Positions 8,960-16,528 of a stretch of DNA of 38,597 nucleotides are shown here, one piece after another. The stretch spans positions 1-38,597 of the forward strand of contig JACVGT010000016.1 in NCBI GenBank assembly GCA_018992685.1, read 5' to 3'. The translations under genes were made by a program, and so were the position numbers. A model generated the notes under the pieces. It searched no databases and was not told the DNA's origin. It worked only from the letters and a program-made list of their open reading frames with translations. This stretch comes from Theionarchaea archaeon (lineage in GTDB: Archaea; Methanobacteriota_B; Thermococci; Methanofastidiosales; SZ-28-30). Position 1 is the first letter of the stretch, and each line of letters begins with the position of its first letter.

Positions 8960-8961
8960 GT

Positions 8962-9765
8962 ATGACTATGGATCCTGAGAAATTAAGACAACAAGAAGCG
9001 GAATTCTTCAAGCTTCGTGATCGCATTCTCAAAGAGGCGGACAAGAGGAGTCTTCCTCTGAGAATTATCGGTGCCATTGCCATCAGGACCCACTGCCCCA
9101 AATTCAAGTACCTGGAGTATGACTTGGGTCGGATGCTGACAGACATTGATTTCGTGGGTTACGACAAAGACATAAAAGCTATTCGGGAGCTATTCTTGGA
9201 TCTTGACTACCGGGAAGACCCTGCCATCCGGGCCATGATGTCCGGCATGGGTATGGGAAAGATGTCAAAACGATTGATCTTCTACGAAGACACTCTTGGC
9301 ATACATTCGGATGTATTTCTGGATGAATTGAAGTTTTGCCATGTGGTCAACTTCAGAAAGCGGCTTGAGATCGATCATCCCACTGTTGCGTTGACCGACA
9401 TGTTCCTTTCGAAGCTGCAGATTGTCCGGATCAATGAAAAGGACATCATTGATTCCACCGTCCTTTTGAGAGAACATGATGTGGGCCCTTCAGACAAAGA
9501 ATCTGTGAACGAAGACTACATTGCCCAGTCATTTGGGGCAGACTGGGGATTCTGGAGAACGGCTACTGAGAATCTGGAGAAGATCAAGACATTTGCCCAG
9601 AATTACGAAAAGCTTACTGACGAAGACAAGAAGGACGTGGTTCAGAAGATCGAACGGCTGCAGAAACGCATTGATGACGAACCCAAGAACCTCAAGTGGA
9701 AGATGAGAGACAGGGTTGGTGACAAGAAACAGTGGTATGAGGAAGTAGAAGAAGTAGTCCGATAA
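8962..9765 (+). CDS. Nucleotidyltransferase-fold protein (AbiEii/MNT-like), function unknown
   Basis: The 267-residue protein contains LRIIGAIAIRTHCP followed by MLTDIDFVGYD near residues 58-66. This resembles the Gly-rich start and D-x-D of minimal nucleotidyltransferase folds (as in AbiEii or aminoglycoside nucleotidyltransferases). A later HSDVFLDE (near 115) could supply the third acidic residue. The C-terminal third is highly charged and probably alpha-helical (EDKKDVVQKIERLQKRIDDE), possibly a coiled coil. No antitoxin-like partner lies next to it. It is translated two bases after the metallophosphoesterase and about 20 bases before the nitroreductase. A shared pathway is likely but undefined, and the enzymatic activity is inferred only from the motif pattern. 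Confidence 0.55.
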   Translation: MTMDPEKLRQQEAEFFKLRDRILKEADKRSLPLRIIGAIAIRTHCPKFKYLEYDLGRMLTDIDFVGYDKDIKAIRELFLDLDYREDPAIRAMMSGMGMGKMSKRLIFYEDTLGIHSDVFLDELKFCHVVNFRKRLEIDHPTVALTDMFLSKLQIVRINEKDIIDSTVLLREHDVGPSDKESVNEDYIAQSFGADWGFWRTATENLEKIKTFAQNYEKLTDEDKKDVVQKIERLQKRIDDEPKNLKWKMRDRVGDKKQWYEEVEEVVR

Positions 9766-9785
9766 CAAAAGGTGATGGCATCGGA

Positions 9786-10403
9786 GTAATACATATCATC
9801 CGTAAGAGGAGGTCTATTCGTCATTTCAAGACTGATTTTGTACGGCCAGAAGCTATCAAGGTTATTCTGGACGCTGCACGGTGGTCACCCTCTTCCAACA
9901 ACAGCCAGCCCTGGCAATTTGTGGTGGTCTCTGAAAAAGAAGAGAAAGTGCCCTTAGCTGAGCTGTATGTCGATGCATACAAGAAGGAAGCTGAGGACCT
10001 GCTTTTCAGGGCAGATTCAGAAGAACGATTCAAAGATCCTTTCCAAGTGAAAAAGAGGATTTTGGGCATGCTGGATATGCTCCGCCACCAGATTCTGGAT
10101 CCCCCTTACATTATTGTAGTGTGTGCAGACCCGAAAAAGTCAAAATCCTATCTCTTTGAGTCGGGAGCTGCTGTCCAGAATATGATGCTTACTGCATGGG
10201 ATCTGAACCTGGGATCATGCTGCATTGAGTTGAGTACCACCCTTCTGTCAGAGTACTTCCAGATGGACAAACTCAAGTATGTGCTGGATATCCCCGACGA
10301 GATTGAAGTCGTAGCTCTACTGCCTATAGGGAAGATTGCCAAGATGCCGGCAAATCCGCGAAGAGAAATCCTGAAGGATTTTCATCATACGGAATTCTGG
10401 TAG
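9786..10403 (+). CDS. Nitroreductase-family flavoprotein with no canonical start codon
   Basis: About 205 residues match the FMN-dependent nitroreductase fold. The signature RKRRSIRHFK is followed by AARWSPSSNNSQPWQFVVV, which forms the FMN phosphate and ring contacts. Later segments GAAVQNMMLTAWDLNLGSC and IGKIAKMPANPRR are also typical. The frame is open from 9741, but no ATG, GTG or TTG precedes the GTG at 9921, and starting there would delete the FMN-binding N-terminus. A good SD (AGGTGAT, ending 9776) sits nine bases before GTA 9786, which I take as the approximate start. A GTG-to-GTA change, an AUA start at 9789 or a one-base indel are all possible. It is the third gene of the 8009 operon. 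Its 3' end overlaps the convergent gene at 10385 by 19 bases. Confidence 0.75.
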   Translation, partial: VIHIIRKRRSIRHFKTDFVRPEAIKVILDAARWSPSSNNSQPWQFVVVSEKEEKVPLAELYVDAYKKEAEDLLFRADSEERFKDPFQVKKRILGMLDMLRHQILDPPYIIVVCADPKKSKSYLFESGAAVQNMMLTAWDLNLGSCCIELSTTLLSEYFQMDKLKYVLDIPDEIEVVALLPIGKIAKMPANPRREILKDFHHTEFW

Positions 10404-10747
10404 CCTTGATATCCAGTCTTCTTTTTTATTTCTTCCCACAATCGTTTTTCGACTCCGGGATTTGTCTTGAATCCTTTCTTCTTAAGGGCTCCAATAAAGG
10501 CCGCAAACGTTTTCCTGTTTCCCACGCCGAATTCCTGCACATATTCATCAACATATCCTTCTTGTATTATCTGATCAGCAATCCTTTTCTCCCAGGATAG
10601 GCCCATGAAGGCAGAGGCTACAAAGAAAAAGGCTATAAAGAGGACGCCAAACCTGATCCATTCATTGTCAATCATGGTTGATATGTAGACAGCTCCAACA
10701 ACAATTAAGACAGACATGATCAATCCAAAGGTAGGTACTCGAGCCAT
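10385..10747 (-). CDS. Small membrane protein with two transmembrane segments
   Basis: The 120-residue protein has two hydrophobic segments near residues 7-25 and 32-50 (GLIMSVLIVVGAVYI and FGVLFIAFFFVASAFMG) with a short polar turn between them. A charged cytoplasmic tail of about 70 residues follows, ending in Gly/Tyr/Gln-rich GYQGYQ. The family was not recognised. A TATA-like box (minus strand, near 10769-10776) lies about 25 bases upstream of ATG 10747, so the transcript is probably leaderless. The gene overlaps the end of the nitroreductase gene tail to tail. A membrane adaptor or regulator is possible, but nothing indicates which. Confidence 0.65.
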   Translation of the reverse strand: MARVPTFGLIMSVLIVVGAVYISTMIDNEWIRFGVLFIAFFFVASAFMGLSWEKRIADQIIQEGYVDEYVQEFGVGNRKTFAAFIGALKKKGFKTNPGVEKRLWEEIKKKTGYQGYQNSV

Positions 10748-10789
10748 GGGTGGAGTAGGAAGTGCTGCTTTTTAATCTATCGGGTTGGG

Positions 10790-11260
10790 AGTTGCCTGTT
10801 CTGTATGCTGTTTCGGCTGGGAAATCTCATGGACGGGTTATAGTGGAGAGATTTCTATGATGAAGTTTTCTCTTTGAGACTCAATCCCACTGTTCCGTTT
10901 GTCTTCGATCTTAGTTCGCGTGATGTTCTTAATGGTTCCTGAACGTTCGGTCACGCGATACTGAATGCAGAACTGAGGTGTTTGACCCCCAGCTGTCTTT
11001 TGTCGGGACGACGTGTCACAGCTACATATGCTGTCCAAGACTCTCGTTGGCGGGCCCGTGCCTTCTGGTAGCTGCTTGCACCCGTGTGGAATTGCCTGCC
11101 TTCTGACGTGCAGTCGCGCTTCTCATGCCAGCAGGTTCTTCTGAAGAACGTGAGACTCTTCCTCAAGACCGATTCTCCTCCTGGTCTCAGGTGCTTTTTC
11201 ACTGCAATGGAGCCTCTTTTCATACTACCTGTTTGAGAGAATACTCCCAAGAACAATCCA
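10790..11260. other. Long intergenic stretch without a supportable gene
   Basis: About 470 bases lie between two back-to-back promoters. Frames on both strands are short or rich in Arg/Ser/Cys without family motifs. A perfect short palindrome, GTTCTTCTGAAGAAC, sits at 11135-11149. No tRNA, RNase P or SRP RNA signature was recognised. An uncharacterised structured RNA cannot be excluded. Confidence 0.4.
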
Positions 11261-11267
11261 CTGAAAC

Positions 11268-11277
11268 CTTTAATAAG
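11268..11277 (+). promoter_or_regulatory. TATA box for the RaSEA gene
   Basis: CTTTAATAAG is centred at about 11272, 25 bases before ATG 11297, predicting a leaderless mRNA. Confidence 0.6.
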
Positions 11278-11296
11278 CTGAACAAGAACCTGACAT

Positions 11297-12175
11297 ATGC
11301 GCTCATGGACAACGAGAGAACGTATGGATGACCAAGTGGTCACTGCATTGAATGTAGTAATCCCCACCAAGGGATGTTCCTGGAATAAATGCCATATGTG
11401 TTCATATGCCCTGGATTCAGAGACTGCCGACTTCCTACCAGAATTTATCGCGCTAATGGATCAGGATTTCCAAAAGATTAAAATATTCACCTCAGGCAGC
11501 TTCTTGGACAGTGAGGAACTGCCCAGCCCCATACGAAACAAGATTCTGGACATTATCAAGAAGAAGAAAGTCAAAGAATTGAGTATCGAAACAAGGCCCG
11601 AATTTGCAGAAGAAGCATGTCTTGTCCGGGACTACTTAAAGGAAGACAATATCACCCTTGAAGTCGCCATGGGACTTGAATCATCGAATGACCGGATACT
11701 TCAATATTACATTAACAAGGGGTTCACCTTCAAAGATTTCGTACGAGCTGCGACTGCCCTGGAAGGGATGAAGAAAAAGGCATACCTCTTGGTCAAGCCT
11801 CCTTTTCTAACTGAATATGAGGCGATAGAAGACGCAGTGAGATCAGCAGAAGATGTTGCTGAGATGGTAGATGTCATCTCCTTCAACCCCGTGGCTATCC
11901 ACAGGAAAACACTGGTGGAATACCTCTGGAGAACAGGGAACTACAAGCCTCCATGGATGTGGTCTGTCGTAGAAGTTCTTAACAGGACACGCCATCTGTC
12001 TCCTCAAATTGTCTGTCACCCGGTGGCAGTGGGAAAGAGGAGAGGTATCAGAAATTGCAGAAAATGCACCGGAACACTGGCCAGAAAAGTTCAGGACTAC
12101 TCTCTGGACAACGAGGAAATTACCCATGAGTGCTCGTGTAAAGATGAATGGTTGAGGGAAGTACAAACGGTCTGA
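11297..12175 (+). CDS. Archaeosine biosynthesis radical SAM protein RaSEA
   Basis: The 292-residue protein begins with a short W..RER segment and VVIPTKGCSWNKCHMCSY. This is the cysteine motif of the archaeosine radical SAM family (TIGR01210), spaced CX4CX2C here. ELSIETRPEF and LEVAMGLESSNDRIL follow the radical SAM barrel pattern. The C-terminus has the family's second cysteine set (CRKCTGTLA and HECSCKDEW). RaSEA works with ArcS (not in this window) to convert lysine-preQ0 at tRNA position 15 to archaeosine. ATG 11297 is supported by the promoter and by the conserved N-terminal RER segment. The gene is monocistronic, with the HAD gene downstream having its own TATA box. An uncharacterised radical SAM relative is the alternative. 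Confidence 0.8.
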   Translation: MRSWTTRERMDDQVVTALNVVIPTKGCSWNKCHMCSYALDSETADFLPEFIALMDQDFQKIKIFTSGSFLDSEELPSPIRNKILDIIKKKKVKELSIETRPEFAEEACLVRDYLKEDNITLEVAMGLESSNDRILQYYINKGFTFKDFVRAATALEGMKKKAYLLVKPPFLTEYEAIEDAVRSAEDVAEMVDVISFNPVAIHRKTLVEYLWRTGNYKPPWMWSVVEVLNRTRHLSPQIVCHPVAVGKRRGIRNCRKCTGTLARKVQDYSLDNEEITHECSCKDEWLREVQTV

Positions 12176-12205
12176 ATTCTTTTCCCTGCACCCTCCACCC
12201 CCAAC

Positions 12206-12214
12206 CTTATTAAA
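12206..12214 (+). promoter_or_regulatory. TATA box for the HAD gene
   Basis: CTTATTAAA is centred at 12210, 26 bases before ATG 12236, predicting a leaderless transcript. Confidence 0.6.
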
Positions 12215-12235
12215 GGTGTACACCACCCGGAACCA

Positions 12236-12892
12236 ATGGTACGAGTTGTCTCTTTTGATGTTGACGGGACGCTGGTAGATTCCAAATTCACTGATTGTGT
12301 ATGGTGGGAGGGAATTCCCCGCCTGTATGCCAGCCGACACAATACAGATTTGGATACTTCTAAGAAAATCGTACGCGAAGAATACGAGAGAATCGGTGAG
12401 GAAGATATTCGTTGGTATCAGCTGGAGTACTGGTTCAATCGTTTTGGTTTGAATGAATCACCTGCTCATCTCTTGAACTCATACAAACATCGTGTGAGCC
12501 TCTACAAGGATGTTATTCCTACACTGGAAAGCCTCAGTGCAGACTACACTCTTGTTGTGGCTTCCAATGCTCATAGGGATTTTCTTTCTCTCACTCTGTC
12601 TGAAATAGATTCTTATTTTGACTGTATTTTTTCTGCAGTATCGGATTTCAACGATGTAAGAAAACATGAGGATTTCTACTGGAAAATGTGCAGAGTCCTG
12701 GATATCACTCCAGGAGACATTGCCCACGTGGGTGATCACTACAAATTTGACTATGAAGTTCCCTCATCAATGGGAATCCATGCGTTCTACCTGAGGAGAC
12801 CGACACAAGAAAAGAAAGACCGGGATAGACCTCCTGAACCTCTCATCACCAATTTGAAGGACTTTGAAAATGAAGTCAGACGCCTCCCTTAA
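12236..12892 (+). CDS. HAD-superfamily hydrolase
   Basis: The 218-residue protein shows all HAD motifs: motif I SFDVDGTLVDS (nucleophile D8, acid/base D10), motif II VVASNAHRDF near residue 105, a motif III lysine (RKHEDF), and motif IV HVGDHYKFDYE near 165. A helical cap of about 80 residues lies between motifs I and II, which is the subclass I arrangement. Such enzymes are usually small-molecule phosphatases; the substrate is unknown. The last 30 residues are Pro- and charge-rich. It has its own promoter and is convergent with the saccharopine-dehydrogenase-like gene. A short hairpin (GATGCT/AGCATC, near 12913-12929) lies between the two convergent genes. Confidence 0.85.
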   Translation: MVRVVSFDVDGTLVDSKFTDCVWWEGIPRLYASRHNTDLDTSKKIVREEYERIGEEDIRWYQLEYWFNRFGLNESPAHLLNSYKHRVSLYKDVIPTLESLSADYTLVVASNAHRDFLSLTLSEIDSYFDCIFSAVSDFNDVRKHEDFYWKMCRVLDITPGDIAHVGDHYKFDYEVPSSMGIHAFYLRRPTQEKKDRDRPPEPLITNLKDFENEVRRLP

Positions 12893-13020
12893 GGCATGAT
12901 ACCCAACCCCTCTGATGCTCCGGAAGCATCCAAATCCCTCCCCTCTCTGGATTCACAGGTTTGTTGATCCATATCTCTCTTCCATTCTTCTGACTACACA
13001 ATATTCCACTTCATCGGGAA

Positions 13021-14139
13021 CTACAGAGGGGCTTTTCGTTCTTTGATGATAATATCTCTTTTCCTGAGTTCTTCCATGAATATTTTTCCGGGAACAGTCC
13101 TTTCCGGGGGCAGAGCGCCTCTCTTTGTGATGATTCCATTTCCAATCATCTGGGCTATGATGGAGGTAGGAAATGCTGTGGTCCTAGCCATTGCTGTCAT
13201 TTTGTCCTTCTGACTGTAGTAATCCACCATCTCAAGAACTGTCACTCCTTTTCTCCCTCTGGCTGTTATTCGCATCAGGACAACGTCCTCTTCCTGGTGG
13301 GGGAGGACCCTTTCCAATACACGTCCTAGGACATCCCTGGGTTTCACCATGCAGGTCCCCACAGCAACTGGTTCCTCACTGCCCAGCCCGGCATCAAGCA
13401 GCGTTCTCATCTTCTCACAGTATCCTTGATACCGAATTGTCTTGCAGTCCAGATCATCCAGCCGACCCTCGTATGTGTTGACCAGCGTGCTGGTGCCACC
13501 AGATGTCAGAAAAGCCTCCAACACTCCAAAAGAAGAGAATTCTACGTCTTCTACTTCAGTCAGGGATTCTTTCTCCTGTATGACACCCTCTCTGATTATC
13601 ACTGCCTTTTGAATATACTCATTCAGCAGACCGTGAACACTGAACACCAGGGTATAATTGAAAGGAGGCCGAGGGTTCTGAGGTAGTCCCCCCACCCTGA
13701 TGGCGACCTGTGAAGCATCCGCTTCCTCAATGGACAAGGCGGTCAAGACATTGGACATTCCAGGAGCTAACCCACAATCAGGGACAATGAGGACATCAGC
13801 GTTCTCTGCCCTGTCGTGGAAAGCTAATTCTTGATTCACAATGTCAGTGTTACCTCCTAAATCACAGAAATGACATCCTGCTTCAATAGCAGCAGATGCC
13901 AGGTCAAGATTCAGAAAATAGGGGACAGCAGAGATGGTCACATCACAGTCTGCCATGTGCCTGACAACAGAATCTCTGTTAGTAACGTCAAGGACAGCGC
14001 CTTCTGCCCCTGTTAACTCCTGTACTGCTTCGACCATCCGTGAATCTGCATCGGCAACAACTGTGTCTACACCATTCAGGGTGAGATCGTGAGCAAGTGC
14101 TCTTCCCATCATTCCTGCGCCCAGAACAAGAACTTTCAT
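13021..14139 (-). CDS. Saccharopine-dehydrogenase-family oxidoreductase
   Basis: The start at ATG 14139 gives MKVLVLGAGMMGRALAHDL, an N-terminal Rossmann dinucleotide-binding motif (GAGMMG at residues 7-12). Following blocks VVADADSR, VLDVTNRDS and VISAVPYFLNLDLASAAIEAGCHFCDLGG are characteristic of saccharopine dehydrogenase-like and lysine dehydrogenase-like enzymes. The central IVPDCGLAPGMSNVL supplies the substrate-side loop. The length is about 372 residues. The frame upstream to 14229 is rejected because a TATA box near 14162-14169 (minus strand) lies 26 bases before ATG 14139. It could act in lysine metabolism or on another amino-acid-derived imine, but no lysine genes lie nearby. Confidence 0.85.
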   Translation of the reverse strand: MKVLVLGAGMMGRALAHDLTLNGVDTVVADADSRMVEAVQELTGAEGAVLDVTNRDSVVRHMADCDVTISAVPYFLNLDLASAAIEAGCHFCDLGGNTDIVNQELAFHDRAENADVLIVPDCGLAPGMSNVLTALSIEEADASQVAIRVGGLPQNPRPPFNYTLVFSVHGLLNEYIQKAVIIREGVIQEKESLTEVEDVEFSSFGVLEAFLTSGGTSTLVNTYEGRLDDLDCKTIRYQGYCEKMRTLLDAGLGSEEPVAVGTCMVKPRDVLGRVLERVLPHQEEDVVLMRITARGRKGVTVLEMVDYYSQKDKMTAMARTTAFPTSIIAQMIGNGIITKRGALPPERTVPGKIFMEELRKRDIIIKERKAPL

Positions 14140-14260
14140 GAGTCTGTACTTTTGTCTCAAAAATAAAAACCTTTGTACTGTGACAATCATCAGTTCGTCT
14201 GGACTTAACTCAATCACGAAATATCGCAAATAATCTCATTCAGGGCAATTCCCTGTACAC

Positions 14261-14329
14261 ATGATCAAGAAAGTCTGTAAGGAAACTTGCGAGAATTGCA
14301 GTAATTGTGCAACCCCAATCTACATTTGA
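14261..14329 (+). CDS. Possible 22-residue cysteine-rich micro-protein
   Basis: ATG 14261 to TGA 14329 encodes MIKKVCKETCENCSNCATPI followed by Tyr and Ile. Four cysteines are spaced CX3CX2CX2C, a pattern that could bind a metal or cluster. A weak AT-rich element (AAATAATC, 14228-14235) lies about 29 bases upstream. The ORF sits in the divergent gap between two promoters and is too short for normal gene callers. Chance cannot be excluded, and no relative was recognised. Confidence 0.25.
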   Translation: MIKKVCKETCENCSNCATPIYI

Positions 14330-14351
14330 GCCTCGAGGAATTACAATAACC

Positions 14352-14358
14352 TTTATAA
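14352..14358 (+). promoter_or_regulatory. TATA box for the 14384-LarA operon
   Basis: TTTATAA is centred at 14355. The predicted start near 14382 coincides with the GTG at 14384. Confidence 0.6.
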
Positions 14359-14383
14359 ACTACTTCTGGATAGTGCTGCTGAG

Positions 14384-14821
14384 GTGTTTTTAATGCCGGT
14401 AATTGGAATCAGAATGGATAAACTAGAAGCTGAAAGAAAAGAAAACGTTAGACTTGAGGGACAGATGAGGATTTCGCCAAACCCCCGTATCCTGCAGATG
14501 CAGGAAACCCAGATTCCCGGGCCCACTGGCAAGGCCAACATTCTTGAGATTCAATTTGAATATGCTGTTAATTATGATCCTCCCGTGGGTGACATCAAGG
14601 TCACTGGAACAATCATGTTCCAGGAAGCTGAAAACATCAGAAAGCAACTCCTGGACACCTGGAAGGAGAACAGGCAGATTCATCCTGAAATGGGAAAAGA
14701 GATTGTCTACAGAATGACTCACCATGCATTTCTGGTGATGATGAACTTGGCTCGTGAGCTGAACCTCCCCAGTCCCCTACCCATTAGGATTCAGACCCAA
14801 GAAGGGCAGCCAGCAACATGA
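14384..14821 (+). CDS. Conserved-looking protein of unknown function, coupled to LarA
   Basis: The 145-residue protein starts at GTG 14384 (leaderless by TATA position) or ATG 14393. It has an alternating beta pattern, ILEIQFEYAVNYDPPVGDIKVTGTIMF, then an amphipathic helix, ending LNLPSPLPIRIQ. The layout of strands followed by a C-terminal helix and a Pro-rich Leu/Pro segment vaguely recalls SecB-like folds, but this is weak and no chaperone role is claimed. Its TGA overlaps the LarA start codon as ATGA, so the two proteins are translated together. A partner or subunit role for the racemase homologue is therefore worth considering. It has no cysteine or metal motif and no signal peptide. Confidence 0.6.
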   Translation: MFLMPVIGIRMDKLEAERKENVRLEGQMRISPNPRILQMQETQIPGPTGKANILEIQFEYAVNYDPPVGDIKVTGTIMFQEAENIRKQLLDTWKENRQIHPEMGKEIVYRMTHHAFLVMMNLARELNLPSPLPIRIQTQEGQPAT

Positions 14822-16053
14822 AAGTAAGAGTAAATTATGGAAAGGGCTTCAAAGAAGTTGAAGCCGAAAAGGCTGTCATTGCTTCACCAAATGACGTGGA
14901 AGAACGCAATCAAGCAGCTGTGTTGAAGGAATCGCTGGATAACCCAATAGATTCCAATCCACTTCCTTTTTTCATTGAGAATGAATTTCTCCTGGTTGTC
15001 AACGATGCTCAGAGGCCCACTCCCACACCCATTATTCTGGATTCCCTGTTGGAACGGGTCGAGCACAAACGGTTCGAAGTTGCGGTTGCTACAGGTTCCC
15101 ATTCTCCCCCCACTGAGGAGGAATTGGTCTACATATTCGGACGCCATCTTTCTGGTCTACGGGACAGAATATATGTTCACAAAGCACTTGATCACCCCCA
15201 TACGTATTATGGAACTACGTCACAGGGGACGGAAGTGTATTTTGATGAGATACTCACCCGGTATGACAACGTGGTGGCCATCACCTCGGTGGAACCGCAC
15301 TATTTTGCAGGATTCACCGGAGGGAGAAAATCTCTCTTGCCGGGACTGGCCGCATTTGAAACAATCGAACACAACCATCAGTTCGCCATGAGAAAGGAAG
15401 CCAGAAATCTTGCCCTCAGGGGAAACCCAGTCCATGAAGGGATGGAAGAAGCTGTGAACCTGGTGAAGGCGAATATTTGTTCAGTAAATACCATTCTGGA
15501 TAAGAATCGACGTATATACGCCTGCAGTTCAGGAAATATCATCAGCAGCTTCTACCAGGCAGTCCGGTGGGCAGAAGATGTGTACTGTGTACCTACCAGA
15601 AAGTACGATATCGTCTTGGCTGCTGCCTCATACCCTCTTGATGGAAATCTGTACCAAGCCCAGAAAGCCATAGAAAATGGGAAACTGGCCCTGAATGATG
15701 GAGGAATTCTTATTCTGGTGGCCCAGTGTAAAGACGGTATAGGTCCCGACAAATTCTATAACTTGTTGAAGGAGAGCAAAACACCCTGGGAAACCCTGGA
15801 TGTTCTCACCCGGGAATATAAACTTGGATATCACAAAGCTGGCAAGATCGCCGAACTGGCTACACGAGCCCATATCTGGGCTGTGACTGACCTAGAAGAT
15901 GAAATCCTTAGAAATGCTTTCATGACCCCCTATCATTCTATCCAAGAAGCAGTGGATGATGCAGTGCGTGAAGTGGGAGGGGACATTCTCTTTCTCCCTG
16001 AAGCAAGTACCACTGTCCCCTTATGCAGAGAGGTCTGTCAGACTCCTCACTAG
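14818..16053 (+). CDS. larA: LarA-family nickel-pincer racemase/epimerase
   Basis: The 411-residue protein matches lactate racemase LarA. NDAQRPTP (D63, R66), ATGSHSPPT (H95), EPHYFAGFTGGRKSLLPG (H160, K170) and HNH (H186) are present. Their spacing equals that of the known catalytic and cofactor residues H174, K184 and H200 of the Lactobacillus enzyme; K184 is the attachment site of the nickel pincer nucleotide. The substrate may be lactate or another 2-hydroxyacid, since the family is broad. The pincer synthesis genes larB, larC and larE are not in the window. The start overlaps the upstream unknown gene by four bases. The enzyme is cytoplasmic and appears complete. Confidence 0.88.
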   Translation: MKVRVNYGKGFKEVEAEKAVIASPNDVEERNQAAVLKESLDNPIDSNPLPFFIENEFLLVVNDAQRPTPTPIILDSLLERVEHKRFEVAVATGSHSPPTEEELVYIFGRHLSGLRDRIYVHKALDHPHTYYGTTSQGTEVYFDEILTRYDNVVAITSVEPHYFAGFTGGRKSLLPGLAAFETIEHNHQFAMRKEARNLALRGNPVHEGMEEAVNLVKANICSVNTILDKNRRIYACSSGNIISSFYQAVRWAEDVYCVPTRKYDIVLAAASYPLDGNLYQAQKAIENGKLALNDGGILILVAQCKDGIGPDKFYNLLKESKTPWETLDVLTREYKLGYHKAGKIAELATRAHIWAVTDLEDEILRNAFMTPYHSIQEAVDDAVREVGGDILFLPEASTTVPLCREVCQTPH

Positions 16054-16088
16054 TAGTCCTGATTCACAAAGGATACGTAATCATGATT

Positions 16089-16108
16089 CTTTTGACCTTG
16101 ACCAAAAG
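16089..16108. repeat. Inverted repeat abutting the DUF4430 gene promoter
   Basis: CTTTTG (16089-16094) and CAAAAG (16103-16108) flank an 8-base loop and end just before the TATA box at 16110-16117. The inner sequence also repeats TTGACC. This is a candidate operator for the uptake genes at 16139-17028; it could also be chance. Confidence 0.35.
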
Positions 16109-16109
16109 A

Positions 16110-16117
16110 TTTATATT
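16110..16117 (+). promoter_or_regulatory. TATA box for the DUF4430/ECF operon
   Basis: TTTATATT is centred at about 16113, 26 bases before ATG 16139, predicting a leaderless mRNA and ruling out the longer frame from 15956. Confidence 0.65.
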
Positions 16118-16138
16118 TTGGATGGTCTATCCATCCAT

Positions 16139-16528
16139 ATGAAGAGAAAGCTGATCGGTATTGTACTCATTGTCGTGGCTGTGTCTTGTCTGTGTTTAGG
16201 TCAAGGTGAAAAAGGAATAGGGGCAGGGGACCTGACTGAGACTGCGTACACAGTGGTGGTGGATACTACACTCCGGGAAGATGGATCTCTCATAGAATAT
16301 GGGGGGAGAGTTCCATCAGGAAGCAATATATTTGACGCTCTGACTGCATGCGGCATCCTCTATGAAGAGGAGGGAGGATTTGTCACATCCATTAATGGAA
16401 TAGAGCAGAATCCGTCCGAGAATATCTACTGGATATACTACGTAAACGGAGAGCTGGGCCAGGTGGGAGCAGCAGACTACGTGGTGGAGGAGGGAGACGA
16501 AATCACATGGAAACTGGAGAAGTTCTAG
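16139..16528 (+). CDS. Exported DUF4430 (transcobalamin-like) domain protein
   Basis: A 129-residue protein begins MKRKLIGIVLIVVAVSCLCLG, a signal peptide; a lipobox is possible but imperfect (AVSC). The mature part is one DUF4430 domain. VVVDTTLREDGS is followed by VPSGSNIFDALTACGI, GFVTSINGIEQNP, and the diagnostic YWIYYVNGELGQVGAADYVVEEGDEITWKLE. This domain is related to the C-terminal domain of transcobalamin and occurs in surface proteins linked to uptake of cobalamin. It overlaps the next gene, an ECF S-component, by 22 bases. That strongly suggests the pair captures and imports one ligand. The ligand identity is inferred from family context. Confidence 0.8.
   Translation: MKRKLIGIVLIVVAVSCLCLGQGEKGIGAGDLTETAYTVVVDTTLREDGSLIEYGGRVPSGSNIFDALTACGILYEEEGGFVTSINGIEQNPSENIYWIYYVNGELGQVGAADYVVEEGDEITWKLEKF

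Noticed and set aside
10951..11370. 139-codon minus-strand frame in the long intergenic region
   Set aside because: Its composition is rich in Arg, Ser and Thr without motifs, and it crosses the RaSEA promoter and start codon.
12953..13025. Protein-like shifted frame (VVPDEVEYCVVRRMEERYGS) after the saccharopine-dehydrogenase-like stop
   Set aside because: No start, SD or conserved motif; the upstream enzyme has a complete C-terminus. Chance from purine-rich sequence is likely.
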